Program-made: the position numbers and the translations under genes
Shown here: one piece after another, positions 9,135 through 18,375 of the stretch
How positions within the stretch are numbered: position 1 is the first letter of the stretch
How the letters are laid out: each line of letters opens with the position of its first letter
Assembly: GCF_004187715.1 (NCBI RefSeq)
Contig: NZ_QZWF01000019.1
Location: 1-64,000 of the forward strand
DNA length: 64,000 bases
Direction of reading: 5' to 3'
Source of the DNA: Streptomyces sp. F001
GTDB taxonomy: Bacteria > Actinomycetota > Actinomycetes > Streptomycetales > Streptomycetaceae
The notes under the pieces: generated by a model
Databases searched by the model: none
What the model was told of the DNA's origin: nothing
Seen by the model: the letters and a program-made list of their open reading frames with translations, nothing else

Positions 9135-10325
9135 ATGAGGGCTGTGACATGGCAGGGCAAGCGGGACGTCCGGGTGGAGAACGTGCCCGATCCGCGGATC
9201 GAGGAGCCGACCGACGCCGTCATCCGTATCACCTCGACCGGGCTGTGCGGCTCCGACCTGCATCTGTACGAGGTGCTCACACCGTTCATGACGCCGGGCG
9301 ACATCCTCGGCCACGAGCCCATGGGCATCGTCGAGGAGGTCGGGCCCGGCGTACCGGACCTGGCGGCGGGCGACCGGGTCGTCGTGCCGTTCCAGATCGC
9401 CTGCGGCAGTTGCTGGATGTGCCTCAACTCGCTGCCCACCCAGTGCGAGACCACCCAGGTGTCCGGCGAGGGCATGGGCGCCGCCCTGTTCGGCTACACC
9501 CGTCTGTACGGTGCGGTACCGGGCGGCCAGGCCGAGTACCTGCGGGTCCCGCAGGCCCAGTACGGCCCGATCAAGGTGCCGGAAGGCCCGCCCGACGACC
9601 GGTTCGTCTACCTCTCCGACGTCCTGCCCACCGCCTGGCAGGCGGTCTCCTACGCGGACCTGGCCCAGGGCGGCAGCGTCGCGGTGCTCGGGCTCGGCCC
9701 GATCGGGGACATGGCCTGCCGGGTCGCCCAGGTCCGGGGCGCCGGGCGGGTGTTCGGGGTGGACCTGGTCAGCGACCGGCTGCGGCGGGCGCGGGCGCAC
9801 GGCGTGGAGACGTTCGACCTCAGGGTCTTCGACAGCGAGAAGGAGCTCGTCGCCGCGATCCGTGACCAGACCGACGGCCGCGGCCCCGACGCCGTGATCG
9901 ACGCGGTCGGCACCGAGGCGCACGGCAGCCTGGCGGCCCGGCTCGCCCAGCAGGCCTCCACGATGCTGCCCCGGAAACTGAGCGGCCCGCTCGCCGAACG
10001 CTTCAGCGTCGACCGGCTCGCCGCCCTGCACACCGCCATCGAGCTGGTGCGCCGCGGCGGCACCCTGTCCCTCGTCGGCGTGTACGGCGGCACCGCCGAC
10101 CCGCTGCCGATGCTCACCATGTTCGACAAGCAGCTCCAGATCCGGATGGGCCAGGCCAACGTACGCCGCTGGAGCGACGAGATCCTGCCCTATCTGACCG
10201 ACGAGGACCCGCTCGGTGTCGACGACTTCGCCACCCACCGGCTGCCGCTCGACGAGGCGCCGCAGGCGTACGACATGTTCCAGCACAAGCGGGACGGTGC
10301 CGTGAAGGTGCTGATGCGGCCCTGA
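9135..10325 (+). CDS. Zinc-dependent alcohol dehydrogenase, formaldehyde-dehydrogenase-like
   Basis: A protein of 396 residues of the medium-chain dehydrogenase/reductase family. Catalytic zinc residues are visible in GLCGSDLH and GHEPMG, the structural zinc lobe in CGSCWMCLNSLPTQC, and the nucleotide-binding fold in VLGLGPIGDMA. The length and long insert resemble glutathione-independent formaldehyde dehydrogenase-like members rather than plain alcohol dehydrogenase. The substrate cannot be read from sequence. The ATG sits behind GGGAGCGCGGGG. Confidence 0.85.
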   Translation: MRAVTWQGKRDVRVENVPDPRIEEPTDAVIRITSTGLCGSDLHLYEVLTPFMTPGDILGHEPMGIVEEVGPGVPDLAAGDRVVVPFQIACGSCWMCLNSLPTQCETTQVSGEGMGAALFGYTRLYGAVPGGQAEYLRVPQAQYGPIKVPEGPPDDRFVYLSDVLPTAWQAVSYADLAQGGSVAVLGLGPIGDMACRVAQVRGAGRVFGVDLVSDRLRRARAHGVETFDLRVFDSEKELVAAIRDQTDGRGPDAVIDAVGTEAHGSLAARLAQQASTMLPRKLSGPLAERFSVDRLAALHTAIELVRRGGTLSLVGVYGGTADPLPMLTMFDKQLQIRMGQANVRRWSDEILPYLTDEDPLGVDDFATHRLPLDEAPQAYDMFQHKRDGAVKVLMRP

Positions 10326-10329
10326 CTCG

Positions 10330-10372
10330 GGCCTGGGGCGGCTCAGGCCTGGGGCGGCTCAGGCCTGGGGCG
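10330..10372. repeat. 16-bp tandem repeat, about 2.7 copies
   Basis: GGCCTGGGGCGGCTCA occurs at 10330-10345 and 10346-10361, and a partial copy follows to 10372. The second copy carries the stop codon of the minus-strand ligase gene, and the third its last codons. It looks like recent slippage between two convergent genes. Confidence 0.8.
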
Positions 10373-11444
10373 CGAAGATCTCCGCGAGGTCGTAGCGCAC
10401 CGGCTCCTCCAGCTGGGCGTAGGTGCAGCTCTCCGGCGTCCGGTCCGGGCGCCAGCGGCGGAAGCGGGCCGTGTGCCGGAAACGCACCCCGTTCTCCATG
10501 TGGTCGTACGCCACCTCGCACACCCGCTCCGGCCTGAGCGGCACCCAGGACAGGTCCTTCTTGCCCGCCCAGCGGCTCGGCGCGCCCGGCAGCCGCGCCG
10601 CCTCGTGCGCCTCCTCCTCGGCCCAGGCCGCCCACGGATGCCCCGAGACGTCCATGCGCAGCGGTTCCAGCTCCTCCACCAGTTCGGCGCGCCGCTCCAT
10701 GGAGAACGCCGCGGACACGCCCACGTGCTGGAGCGTGCCCCGGTCGTCGTACAGGCCGAGCAGCAGGGAGCCGACGACCGGGCCGCTCTTGTGCAGGCGG
10801 TACCCCGCGACGACGACGTCCGCCGTGCGCTCGTGCTTGACCTTGTACATGGCCCGCTCGTCCTGGAGATAGCGCAGCGTGAGCGGCTTGGCGATCACTC
10901 CGTCCAGGCCCGCTCCCTCGTACTGCCGGAACCACTGCCGCGCCACCTCGATGTCGGTGGTCGCCGGCGCCACGTGCACCGGGGCCCGCACCCCGGACAG
11001 CGCCATGACCAGCAGCGCACGCCGGTCACCCAGGGGCTTGTCGAGGAGCGACTCGTCGGCCAGTGCCAGCAGGTCGAAGGCGACGAAAGAGGCCGGTGTC
11101 GTCTCCGCCAGCATCCGCACCCGGGAGCCGGCCGGGTGGATGCGCTCGGTGAGCGCGTCGAAGTCGAGCCGCCCCTCCCGCGCGATCACGATCTCCCCGT
11201 CCAGCACACAGCGCTCCGGCAGCCGCTCCTTCAACGCCGCCACCAGCTCTGGGAAATACCTGGTCAACGGCTTGGTGGTCCGGCTGACGAGCTCCACCTC
11301 GTCCCCGTCGCGGAACACGATCGCCCGGAACCCGTCCCACTTGGCCTCGTAGTGCATGCCCTCGGGGATCTTCGCCACGGACTTGGCGAGCATCGGCTTG
11401 ACGGGCGGCATCACCGGCAGATCCATGGTTGGATTCTGCGCCAC
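10359..11444 (-). CDS. ATP-dependent DNA ligase (LigC/LigD-ligase type)
   Basis: A protein of 361 residues. The adenylation motif is EAKWDGFRA with catalytic Lys35; DGEIV, FDLLAL and the KVKHERTADVVV block are the later nucleotidyltransferase motifs, followed by an OB-fold. It seals DNA breaks using ATP and in actinobacteria belongs to non-homologous end joining. It is divergent from the LigD-type polymerase gene at 11501, so ligase and polymerase are separate proteins here. No Ku gene is in the window. Confidence 0.9.
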   Translation of the reverse strand: MAQNPTMDLPVMPPVKPMLAKSVAKIPEGMHYEAKWDGFRAIVFRDGDEVELVSRTTKPLTRYFPELVAALKERLPERCVLDGEIVIAREGRLDFDALTERIHPAGSRVRMLAETTPASFVAFDLLALADESLLDKPLGDRRALLVMALSGVRAPVHVAPATTDIEVARQWFRQYEGAGLDGVIAKPLTLRYLQDERAMYKVKHERTADVVVAGYRLHKSGPVVGSLLLGLYDDRGTLQHVGVSAAFSMERRAELVEELEPLRMDVSGHPWAAWAEEEAHEAARLPGAPSRWAGKKDLSWVPLRPERVCEVAYDHMENGVRFRHTARFRRWRPDRTPESCTYAQLEEPVRYDLAEIFAPQA

Positions 11445-11500
11445 GCGGGCGTCGTGCGCCCGGTGTGCGCGGGACCCGGGCGGGGCCTACCGTGGCTCGC

Positions 11501-12526
11501 ATGGGCGAAGCGGTGGAACTCCGGGCGGGCGGCCGGACCGTACGGCTGTCCAGCCCCGACAAGGTGTTCTTCCCGGAGCGCGGCTTCACCAAGCTGGACC
11601 TCGCCCGCTACTACCAGGCCGTCGGCCCCGGCATCCTGCGCGCCCTGCGCAACCGCCCCACCACCCTGGAGCGCTACCCGGACGGCGTCACCGGCGAGTC
11701 CTTCTTCCAGAAGCGGGCGCCCAAGAGCATGCCCGACTGGATCCCCACCGCCCACATCACCTTCCCCAGCGGCCGCAGCGCCGACGAGATGTGCCCCACC
11801 GAGGAGGCCGCCGTCCTGTGGGCCGCCCAGTTCGGCACCCTCACCTTCCATCCGTGGCCGGTGCGCCGCGACGACGTCGACAGCCCCGACGAACTCCGCA
11901 TCGACCTCGACCCGCAGCCCGGCACCGACTACGACGACGCCGTCCGCGCCGCCCATGAACTGCGCGCCGTTCTCGCCGAGTTCGGCGGTCTGCAGGGCTT
12001 CCCCAAGACCTCCGGCGGTCGCGGCCTGCATGTGTTCGTCCCCATCGAGCCGCGCTGGACCTTCACCCAGGTCCGCCGGGCCGCCATCGCGGTCGGCCGG
12101 GAGATGGAACGCCGCATGCCGGAGCACGTCACGGTCAAGTGGTGGAAGGAGGAGCGGGGCGAGAAGATCTTCATCGACTACAACCAGGCGGCGCGGGACC
12201 GTACGATCGCCTCCGCCTACTCCGTACGCCCCCGCCCGCACGCCCCCGTCTCGGCGCCCCTGCGCTGGGAGGAGGTCGGCGACGCCCACCCCCGGGACTT
12301 CGACCTCGCGACCATGCCCGCGCGCTTCGCCGAACTCGGCGATGTGCACGCGGACATGGACGACCACCGTTTTTCGCTGGAGGCGCTGTTGGAGCTCGCC
12401 GACAGGGACGAGCGCGATCACGGGCTCGGCGATCTGCCGTACCCGCCCGACTACCCCAAGATGCCGGGGGAGCCCAAGCGGGTACAGCCGAGCAGAGCCC
12501 GCAGAGCGGGACCTACAACTCCTTGA
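11501..12526 (+). CDS. LigD-type polymerase/primase (PolDom) protein
   Basis: A protein of 341 residues with the archaeo-eukaryotic primase-like polymerase domain found in LigD. Metal-binding Asp residues lie in RIDLDP (135-138), with the TSGGRGLHVFVPI block after it. The family fills and adds nucleotides at ends during non-homologous end joining. A TACCGT hexamer 7 bp before the ATG and no ribosome site suggest a leaderless message. It overlaps the convergent downstream gene by 14 bp. Confidence 0.9.
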   Translation: MGEAVELRAGGRTVRLSSPDKVFFPERGFTKLDLARYYQAVGPGILRALRNRPTTLERYPDGVTGESFFQKRAPKSMPDWIPTAHITFPSGRSADEMCPTEEAAVLWAAQFGTLTFHPWPVRRDDVDSPDELRIDLDPQPGTDYDDAVRAAHELRAVLAEFGGLQGFPKTSGGRGLHVFVPIEPRWTFTQVRRAAIAVGREMERRMPEHVTVKWWKEERGEKIFIDYNQAARDRTIASAYSVRPRPHAPVSAPLRWEEVGDAHPRDFDLATMPARFAELGDVHADMDDHRFSLEALLELADRDERDHGLGDLPYPPDYPKMPGEPKRVQPSRARRAGPTTP

Positions 12527-14723
12527 TCCTGATGTCCCGGTACGAGATCACATCCGTCGTGCCGTGCACCTGGAGCCCGATGTAGCCGGAGGCGAACCGC
12601 CGCCCGTCCGTGCCGGGGTCGTCGGCGCGGGGCGGGACGAAGTCCTGGCCGCCGATGTTGTCGAACTCGTTGATCAGCACGCCGTTGCGGTAGACCGAGT
12701 AGTGCTGGTCGACCACCCGGATCTCGTAGTCGTTCCAGGTGCCCTTCTGCGTGACGCCCGCGCCGGCCAGGCCCACGCGGTCGAAGCCGTAGACGGACCC
12801 CGTCTTGTACATGTCGCCGTCGGGCCGGTCGAGCACCTGCACCTCGTGCCCGTACTTGATGGCGACCCACTCCGGCCGTGACTCCTCCGGGTGGTCATGG
12901 ACGTACGGGAAGCGCACGAAGACACCGGAGTTGGCGTTGCCCGTGCCGGGAGCGTCGTCGCGCCACTGGAGCCGGAGCGAGAAGTCGCCGTACTTGCGCT
13001 GCGGGAACCACAGCATGCCGAGGCCCGCCTGCGTGGTGCCGCTGGTGATCGACCCGTCGGCGTTCAGCGCGAAGGAACCGCCGCCCACGTGCTGCCACTT
13101 GGCGAAGGAGTCCGCGGTGCCGTCGAGGATCGTGCGGTAGCCCTCGGTCTGGCCGGGCCTGCCGATGCCGGACTGCCGGGCCGCCTTGGTGATGGCGTTG
13201 TACTCGCGCTGGTCGACGACGCCTTCCTTGAGGAGCTTGTCCAGGACCGTCTTCACATGCTTGAGGAACAGCGCGTGGGACGTCCACTCCTTCTCGTCCT
13301 CGATCAGCTCGTTGATCCGGCACCGGTTGTTCGTGACCCGGTTGGGCACACCCGAGTCGACCGTGCCGACGATGACGGTCAGCCGTTCGTCGTACTCGGG
13401 GCAGGGCGGCGCGGGCACCCCGCCCGCCACGACCGTGAAGCTGACGGTCCGGGCGTCGGAGGTGTTGCCCGCCTTGTCGCTCGCCCGGTACGCCACGGTG
13501 TGCGGGCCCGCACGGTCGACGACCAGGGGCGCCGTGTAGGCGAGATAGGGCCCGCCGTCGAGCGAGTACTCGACGCTCGCGACACCCGAACCCGCCCCGT
13601 CCGTCGCACTGATGGTGACCTTGGCGTTCGCCACGTACGCCCCGTCGGAGTTCCGGGTGCCTTCCACGGTCGCGCCCGTCACCGGCGGCGTGGTGTCCTC
13701 CTCGGGTGCGGCGACCACCGTGAACTCCACGCTCTTCTCGGCTGCCGCGTTGCCCGCCTTGTCGGTGGCGCGGTAGCGGACGGTGTGCGTGCCGGTCTGA
13801 TGCACCATCACCGGTCCGGTGTACGGCTGCCAGGCGCCGGACGCGCCGATTGCGTACTCGATGGTGTTGACCCCGGAGCCGGTGTCGGAGGCGGTGACGG
13901 TGACCGTGGCCATGTCGACGTAGCTGCCGTCGGGGTTCTGCTCGCCGCTCACCGTCGCCGAGGTCTGCGGCGGTGTCGTGTCGTCCGTCGGCGGGGGGAC
14001 GACCGTGAACTCGACGCTCTTCTCGGCGGACACGTTGCCCGCCTTGTCGAACGCCCGGTAGCGGACCTTGTGGCTGCCCACCTGGTCGACGACGACCGGG
14101 GCGGTGTACGGCTGCCAGGCGCCGGTGTCGCCGGTCGCGTACTCGATCCGGTCGACGCCGGATCCTCCGGTGTCGTCGGTCGCCCCGACCGTCACACTCG
14201 CCGAACCGACGTACTCACCCTGCGCGTTCTGTACCCCGCTGACCTGGGCGGACGCCTCGGGTGCCGTGGTGTCCTCGCCGCTGCCCTCGGTCACCACGAG
14301 GATCCCCTGCATCTGGCCGTGGCCGGGGATCGTGCAGTGGTAGAAGTAGCGGCCCGGAGTGAGCGTGACCTCGGCGGTGTGGCGGCCGCCCTGGTCGTCG
14401 TTGGGGTTGGCCAGGATGTTCAGCTGGACATCGCTGTTGAACTCGGGGTCGGAGGTGACGAACGTCAGCGTGTGCGGCATTCCGGTGGTGTTGCCGGTGG
14501 CCACGCTGTTCTCGAAGACGATCGTCGCCGGGCCGGCCACCGCCGTCGCGGGCGCCGACGTGTACTTGTCGATGGCGTTGCCCGCGGTCCAGGTGAGGAC
14601 CTGGTCGGCTGCGGCCCGGTCCGGGCTCGGATCCGGCTGTCCGGTGGCCGTGGTGGACTGCAGCCCCAGCATCATCAGTACGGCGGCCAGCAAGGCCGTC
14701 CAGATTCTTCGTTGGCGTCTCAC
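12513..14723 (-). CDS. Secreted cupredoxin / Ig-like repeat / DUF1080 protein
   Basis: A protein of 736 residues. After a signal peptide (RRQRRIWTALLAAVLMML) comes a cupredoxin domain with type-1 copper ligands: His in GMPHTLTF, and Cys, His and Met in YFYHCTIPGHGQMQG. Three similar repeats of about 95 residues follow, each with DTTxP, VTVxATD, a WQPYTAPV-like strand and RYRAxDKAGN (OmpL47/Ig-like). The C-terminal 220 residues are a DUF1080 (3-keto-disaccharide hydrolase/concanavalin-like) domain. The GTG start overlaps the preceding stop as GTGA, so it is the second gene of an operon with the ThuA-dehydrogenase fusion. Likely an exported carbohydrate-active protein with an electron-transfer module. 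Confidence 0.85.
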   Translation of the reverse strand: MRRQRRIWTALLAAVLMMLGLQSTTATGQPDPSPDRAAADQVLTWTAGNAIDKYTSAPATAVAGPATIVFENSVATGNTTGMPHTLTFVTSDPEFNSDVQLNILANPNDDQGGRHTAEVTLTPGRYFYHCTIPGHGQMQGILVVTEGSGEDTTAPEASAQVSGVQNAQGEYVGSASVTVGATDDTGGSGVDRIEYATGDTGAWQPYTAPVVVDQVGSHKVRYRAFDKAGNVSAEKSVEFTVVPPPTDDTTPPQTSATVSGEQNPDGSYVDMATVTVTASDTGSGVNTIEYAIGASGAWQPYTGPVMVHQTGTHTVRYRATDKAGNAAAEKSVEFTVVAAPEEDTTPPVTGATVEGTRNSDGAYVANAKVTISATDGAGSGVASVEYSLDGGPYLAYTAPLVVDRAGPHTVAYRASDKAGNTSDARTVSFTVVAGGVPAPPCPEYDERLTVIVGTVDSGVPNRVTNNRCRINELIEDEKEWTSHALFLKHVKTVLDKLLKEGVVDQREYNAITKAARQSGIGRPGQTEGYRTILDGTADSFAKWQHVGGGSFALNADGSITSGTTQAGLGMLWFPQRKYGDFSLRLQWRDDAPGTGNANSGVFVRFPYVHDHPEESRPEWVAIKYGHEVQVLDRPDGDMYKTGSVYGFDRVGLAGAGVTQKGTWNDYEIRVVDQHYSVYRNGVLINEFDNIGGQDFVPPRADDPGTDGRRFASGYIGLQVHGTTDVISYRDIRIKEL

Positions 14724-17236
14724 TGCGCCCCCCTTGCCAGCTGGTCGGCGGCCGGCGTGGGCCCGCCGCCCTGGTACGTCACGCGCCACAGCGCCGACTT
14801 GGCGTCCGAGGTGAAGAAGCCGCGCCCGTAGTCGAGGACGTACAGGGCTCCGTCCGGACCGAACTTCCAGTCCATGAGGTTCTTGATGCCGTCGTTGCCG
14901 ACCGGCACGATCTTCTTCAGTGACTCCGAGTGCACCGGCAGCCCGCCGTCACCCAGGGTCTTCGGGTCCATCAGCACGGCGTTGCGCGGCTGGTCGGCGT
15001 CGTAGAAGTCGCCGACGAACCACTTGCCGTCCCAGTAGGCCGGCCACTTGACGTCGCTGGTGGCCGAGACGTCGGCGGACCGGTAGACGGGCCCGTTCAT
15101 CGCGGCCTGCCCGCCGCCCTTGAGCCAGGGCAGTCGGTACGTCGACTCCTCCTGCTTGTAGGAGGGGACCCCGTTGGCGTCGCGCGGGAAGTCCGGGCCG
15201 CCGCCCTGGGGCGAGTACCAGATGTTGTTGCCGGTGACCGGCGGCAGGTTGACCAGACCGTCGTTGTTCGGGGACTCGTTCTTCGGGTGGTCGCAGTCGT
15301 ACCAGCCGAGCGGCTTCGACGGATCCGGCAGACTGCGGTCCCGGTAGGGCTGCTTGTTGCCCATGCAGTACGGCCAGCCCCGGTTGCTCGCCTTGGTGAT
15401 GGCGGCGAAGGTGTCGTACTTGGCCGGGCCCCAGGTCGTCGACGGCGCCGAGGCGTCCGGGCCGACCCAGCCCGCGTACAGGATGTCCGTCGTCTTGTCG
15501 ACGAAGATGCGGGCCGGGTTCCTGACCCCCATCACATAGATCTCGCCGCGCGTCTTCCCGCCGCCCTCGTCGGTCTCCCGGCCGGTGAAGAGGTTGCCCT
15601 CGGGGAGCGTGTACGTCCCGTCGGGTTCCGGATGGATGCGCAGGATCTTGCCGTTGAGGTTGTTGGTGTTGCCGGCGGTGCGGCGCGCGTCGGCGAAGGA
15701 CACGCCCTTGTAGTTCGGCTCCGGGTTGTTGCCGGAGTAGCCGTCGCTGAAGCGGCTGGAGTTGTTGTCGCCGGTCGCGATGTACAGGTTGCCCTTGGAG
15801 TCCCAGGCCATCCCGCCGCCCGCATGACAGCAACTGTGGATCTGCACCGGCCACTTGAGCAGCACCTTCTCGCTGCTCAGATCGAGCTTGTTCGTGGCGA
15901 GGTCGAGTGTGAAGCGGGAGACGCGCCGCTCGGCCATCCGCGTGTCGCGGTTGATCTGCGCGTGCGGGGTGTAGTGCAGATACACCCAGCCGTTCTCCTC
16001 GAAGCGCGGGTCCAGCTCGATACCGAGCAGGCCCTCCTCGACCTTGACCAGCTCGTCGCCGCCACCCTTGTTGCCGAAGACCGTCAAGGCGCCCGCCAGG
16101 GTGACCTGCCCGGTCTTCGGGTCGTAGACATGGATCTCGCCCTTGCCCTTGCCGATGTCGGGGTTGTTCCAGTCGGTGATCACGGGCTGCGAGCTGTCGG
16201 CGCCGCCGCGCCCGATGTACAGGACGCGGCCGTCGGGGGCGGTGACCAGTCCGTGCGGCTCGCCGATCTGGTCGTTCTGGCCGGGCTGGTTGGGCTTGGT
16301 CAGCCGCTCCGCCTTGTAGTTGCCGTTGATCGTCGCCTTGCAGTCGGCCTGCACGAGGCGGGTGGTCCACAGCAGTGCACCGCGCAGGTGGCCCCGGAAG
16401 TCGGTCTCGTCGTACGACGACACCGTGCCGCCCATACCGGTGTAGAAGGAGCGTCCGCCGTCGTAGTCCCGGCACCAGCTGATCGGGTGGTCCCACCCGT
16501 TGGCGCTCGCGCCGGGCTGGTACGTCGACTCGCGCACCCGCGCCACCGTGTGCACCTCGCCCGAGGGGTTCTTCACCCAGTTCGGCCACTGGTCGGGGCG
16601 CTTCCAGGTCACCGGAAGGTCCTTGGTGGCCGGATGCTGCCGGTCGCCGACCTCAACAGTCGCCCGCTGTACCGACGTCGGGCTGGAGGAGGCCGGGCGG
16701 GCCCCGACCAGACCGGTGAACCAGTCGGAGTACGGCTCCGCGCGGGCCGCGTCATGGATGCCGACGAACCCGCCGCCCGCCTCCATGTAGGTCTCCAGGC
16801 CCGCCTCCTGCTCCGCGTCCAGGACGTCTCCGCCGCCGGTGAGGAACACGATCGCGTTGTAACGGCCCAGCCTGGTCCCGTTGGTGAAGACCGAGGCGTC
16901 GTCCGTGGCCTCCACCTTGAAGCGCTGTCCGGCGGGACCGGACAGCCCGATCCGCTCGATCGCCTCGATACCGGCGTTCACGACCGGAGACTCGTCGCCG
17001 GGTGCCGCGGACCCGTAGAAGATCAGCACACGCACGTTCGCGCCGCCGGGCAGCGACTTGACGGACATCGTTGTCAGGGACGGATCCGGCGCCGGGAGCG
17101 CGCCCGCTGCGGAGCCGGAGAGCAGGCCCGCAGTGACGAATCCGGCTGTCAGGGCGGCCGTCCAGGCACGCCTTCCGGCCCTTTTTCTGCTCAACTCTCG
17201 TAAACCCATGGGTCTGTGGTGCGATGTGGACCGCAT
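14720..17236 (-). CDS. Secreted ThuA-like / glucose-sorbosone dehydrogenase fusion
   Basis: A protein of 838 residues if started at the ATG at 17236 (11 bp after GAGGGG); a GTG at 17248 and an ATG at 17209 are alternatives. A twin-Arg-like, Arg-rich signal region and hydrophobic segment end at AAGALPAP. Residues of roughly 50-270 are a ThuA-like class-I glutamine-amidotransferase fold (VLIFYGS, GGGFVGIHDA). The remainder is a beta-propeller of the PQQ-dependent glucose/sorbosone dehydrogenase family (EEGLLGIELDPRF, CCHAGGGMAWD, YVLDYGRG). It is predicted to act on sugars or polyols outside the cell. It is co-transcribed with the cupredoxin/DUF1080 gene, which could accept its electrons (inference). 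Confidence 0.85.
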   Translation of the reverse strand: MRSTSHHRPMGLRELSRKRAGRRAWTAALTAGFVTAGLLSGSAAGALPAPDPSLTTMSVKSLPGGANVRVLIFYGSAAPGDESPVVNAGIEAIERIGLSGPAGQRFKVEATDDASVFTNGTRLGRYNAIVFLTGGGDVLDAEQEAGLETYMEAGGGFVGIHDAARAEPYSDWFTGLVGARPASSSPTSVQRATVEVGDRQHPATKDLPVTWKRPDQWPNWVKNPSGEVHTVARVRESTYQPGASANGWDHPISWCRDYDGGRSFYTGMGGTVSSYDETDFRGHLRGALLWTTRLVQADCKATINGNYKAERLTKPNQPGQNDQIGEPHGLVTAPDGRVLYIGRGGADSSQPVITDWNNPDIGKGKGEIHVYDPKTGQVTLAGALTVFGNKGGGDELVKVEEGLLGIELDPRFEENGWVYLHYTPHAQINRDTRMAERRVSRFTLDLATNKLDLSSEKVLLKWPVQIHSCCHAGGGMAWDSKGNLYIATGDNNSSRFSDGYSGNNPEPNYKGVSFADARRTAGNTNNLNGKILRIHPEPDGTYTLPEGNLFTGRETDEGGGKTRGEIYVMGVRNPARIFVDKTTDILYAGWVGPDASAPSTTWGPAKYDTFAAITKASNRGWPYCMGNKQPYRDRSLPDPSKPLGWYDCDHPKNESPNNDGLVNLPPVTGNNIWYSPQGGGPDFPRDANGVPSYKQEESTYRLPWLKGGGQAAMNGPVYRSADVSATSDVKWPAYWDGKWFVGDFYDADQPRNAVLMDPKTLGDGGLPVHSESLKKIVPVGNDGIKNLMDWKFGPDGALYVLDYGRGFFTSDAKSALWRVTYQGGGPTPAADQLARGAQ

Positions 17237-17376
17237 GTGGTCACCCACCCCTCGTCGGTCACAGCAACAGCGCCTAGGAAGCTAGACCTCTTTGCACGGT
17301 TCGCCAATAGGTACGACCGCAACGGAACGAACTTTGTCCTGGGTGTGGATAAACGCCGTGGGTCCCGCTAACGTCT

Positions 17377-17405
17377 CGAACTCCGTACCGGAATTGGGGA
17401 GTTCG
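17377..17405 (+). promoter_or_regulatory. 8-bp inverted repeat covering the laccase ribosome-binding site
   Basis: CGAACTCC (17377-17384) pairs with GGAGTTCG (17398-17405) across a 13-nt loop. The right arm includes most of the GGGGAG ribosome site, two bases before the ATG. If formed in RNA it would hide the site. Confidence 0.5.
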
Positions 17406-17407
17406 GC

Positions 17408-18367
17408 ATGGACAGACGTAGCTTCAACCGGCGGGTCCTCCTGGGCGGCGCGGCCGTCGCGACATCGTTGTCCGTGGCCTCGGAGGCGACACCGGCCACC
17501 GAACCGGCCAGAAAGGCCCCGGCGGGCGGCGAGGTGAGACACCTCAAGATCTACGCCGAGAAGCTCGCCGACGGACAGCTGGGTTACGGCTTCGAGAAGG
17601 GCAAGGCGACCATCCCGGGGCCGCTGATCGAGCTCAACGAGGGCGACACGGTGCACATCGAGTTCGAGAACACGACGGATGTGACGGCGAGCCTGCACGT
17701 GCACGGCCTGGACTACGAGATATCCAGCGACGGCACGAAACTGAGCAGGAGTCACGTCGAGCCGGGCGGCACCCGCACCTACACCTGGCGCACCCATGCC
17801 CCCGGCCGCCGGCCGGACGGCACCTGGCGGGCGGGCAGCGCGGGCTACTGGCACTACCACGACCACGTGGTGGGCACGGAGCACGGGACGGGCGGCATCC
17901 GGAAGGGGCTGTACGGGCCGGTGATCGTCCGCAGGAAGGGCGACATCCTTCCGGACCGCACCTACACGATCGTCTTCAACGACATGACGATCAACAACCT
18001 GCCCACCGGACCCGACTTCGAGGCCACGGTGGGCGACCGCATCGAGTTCGTGATGATCACGCACGGCGAGTACTACCACACCTTCCACATGCACGGTCAC
18101 CGCTGGGCCGACAACCGCACCGGCATGCTGACCGGCCCCGACGACCCGAGCCAGGTGATCGACAACAAGATCGTGGGCCCTGCGGACTCCTTCGGCTTCC
18201 AGGTGATCGCGGGGGAGGGGGTGGGCGCCGGCGCGTGGATGTACCACTGCCACGTGCAGAGCCACTCCGACATGGGGATGGTCGGCCTCTTCCTGGTGAA
18301 GAAGCCGGACGGCACCATTCCGGGCCATACGGCACACGCACCGGACCACTCTTCGCACGGGCACTGA
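17408..18367 (+). CDS. Two-domain multicopper oxidase (small laccase)
   Basis: A protein of 319 residues with a Tat-type signal (RRSFNRRVLLGG) and two cupredoxin domains. Copper motifs are HVHG (97-100), HYHDH (149-153), HTFHMHGH (224-231) and HCHVQSHSDMGM (280-291), with type-1 Cys281 and axial Met291. Size and motifs match the trimeric small laccase (SLAC) of S. coelicolor, which oxidises phenols with reduction of oxygen to water. It is divergent from the ThuA/dehydrogenase operon. The start is set by GGGGAG six bases upstream. Confidence 0.93.
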   Translation: MDRRSFNRRVLLGGAAVATSLSVASEATPATEPARKAPAGGEVRHLKIYAEKLADGQLGYGFEKGKATIPGPLIELNEGDTVHIEFENTTDVTASLHVHGLDYEISSDGTKLSRSHVEPGGTRTYTWRTHAPGRRPDGTWRAGSAGYWHYHDHVVGTEHGTGGIRKGLYGPVIVRRKGDILPDRTYTIVFNDMTINNLPTGPDFEATVGDRIEFVMITHGEYYHTFHMHGHRWADNRTGMLTGPDDPSQVIDNKIVGPADSFGFQVIAGEGVGAGAWMYHCHVQSHSDMGMVGLFLVKKPDGTIPGHTAHAPDHSSHGH

Positions 18368-18375
18368 CGGCTGTC

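Noticed and set aside
14930..17203. Long plus-strand open frame of 757 codons opposite the ThuA-dehydrogenase fusion
   Set aside because: Val/Arg/Gly-rich shadow product with no domain; the minus strand has recognisable motifs.
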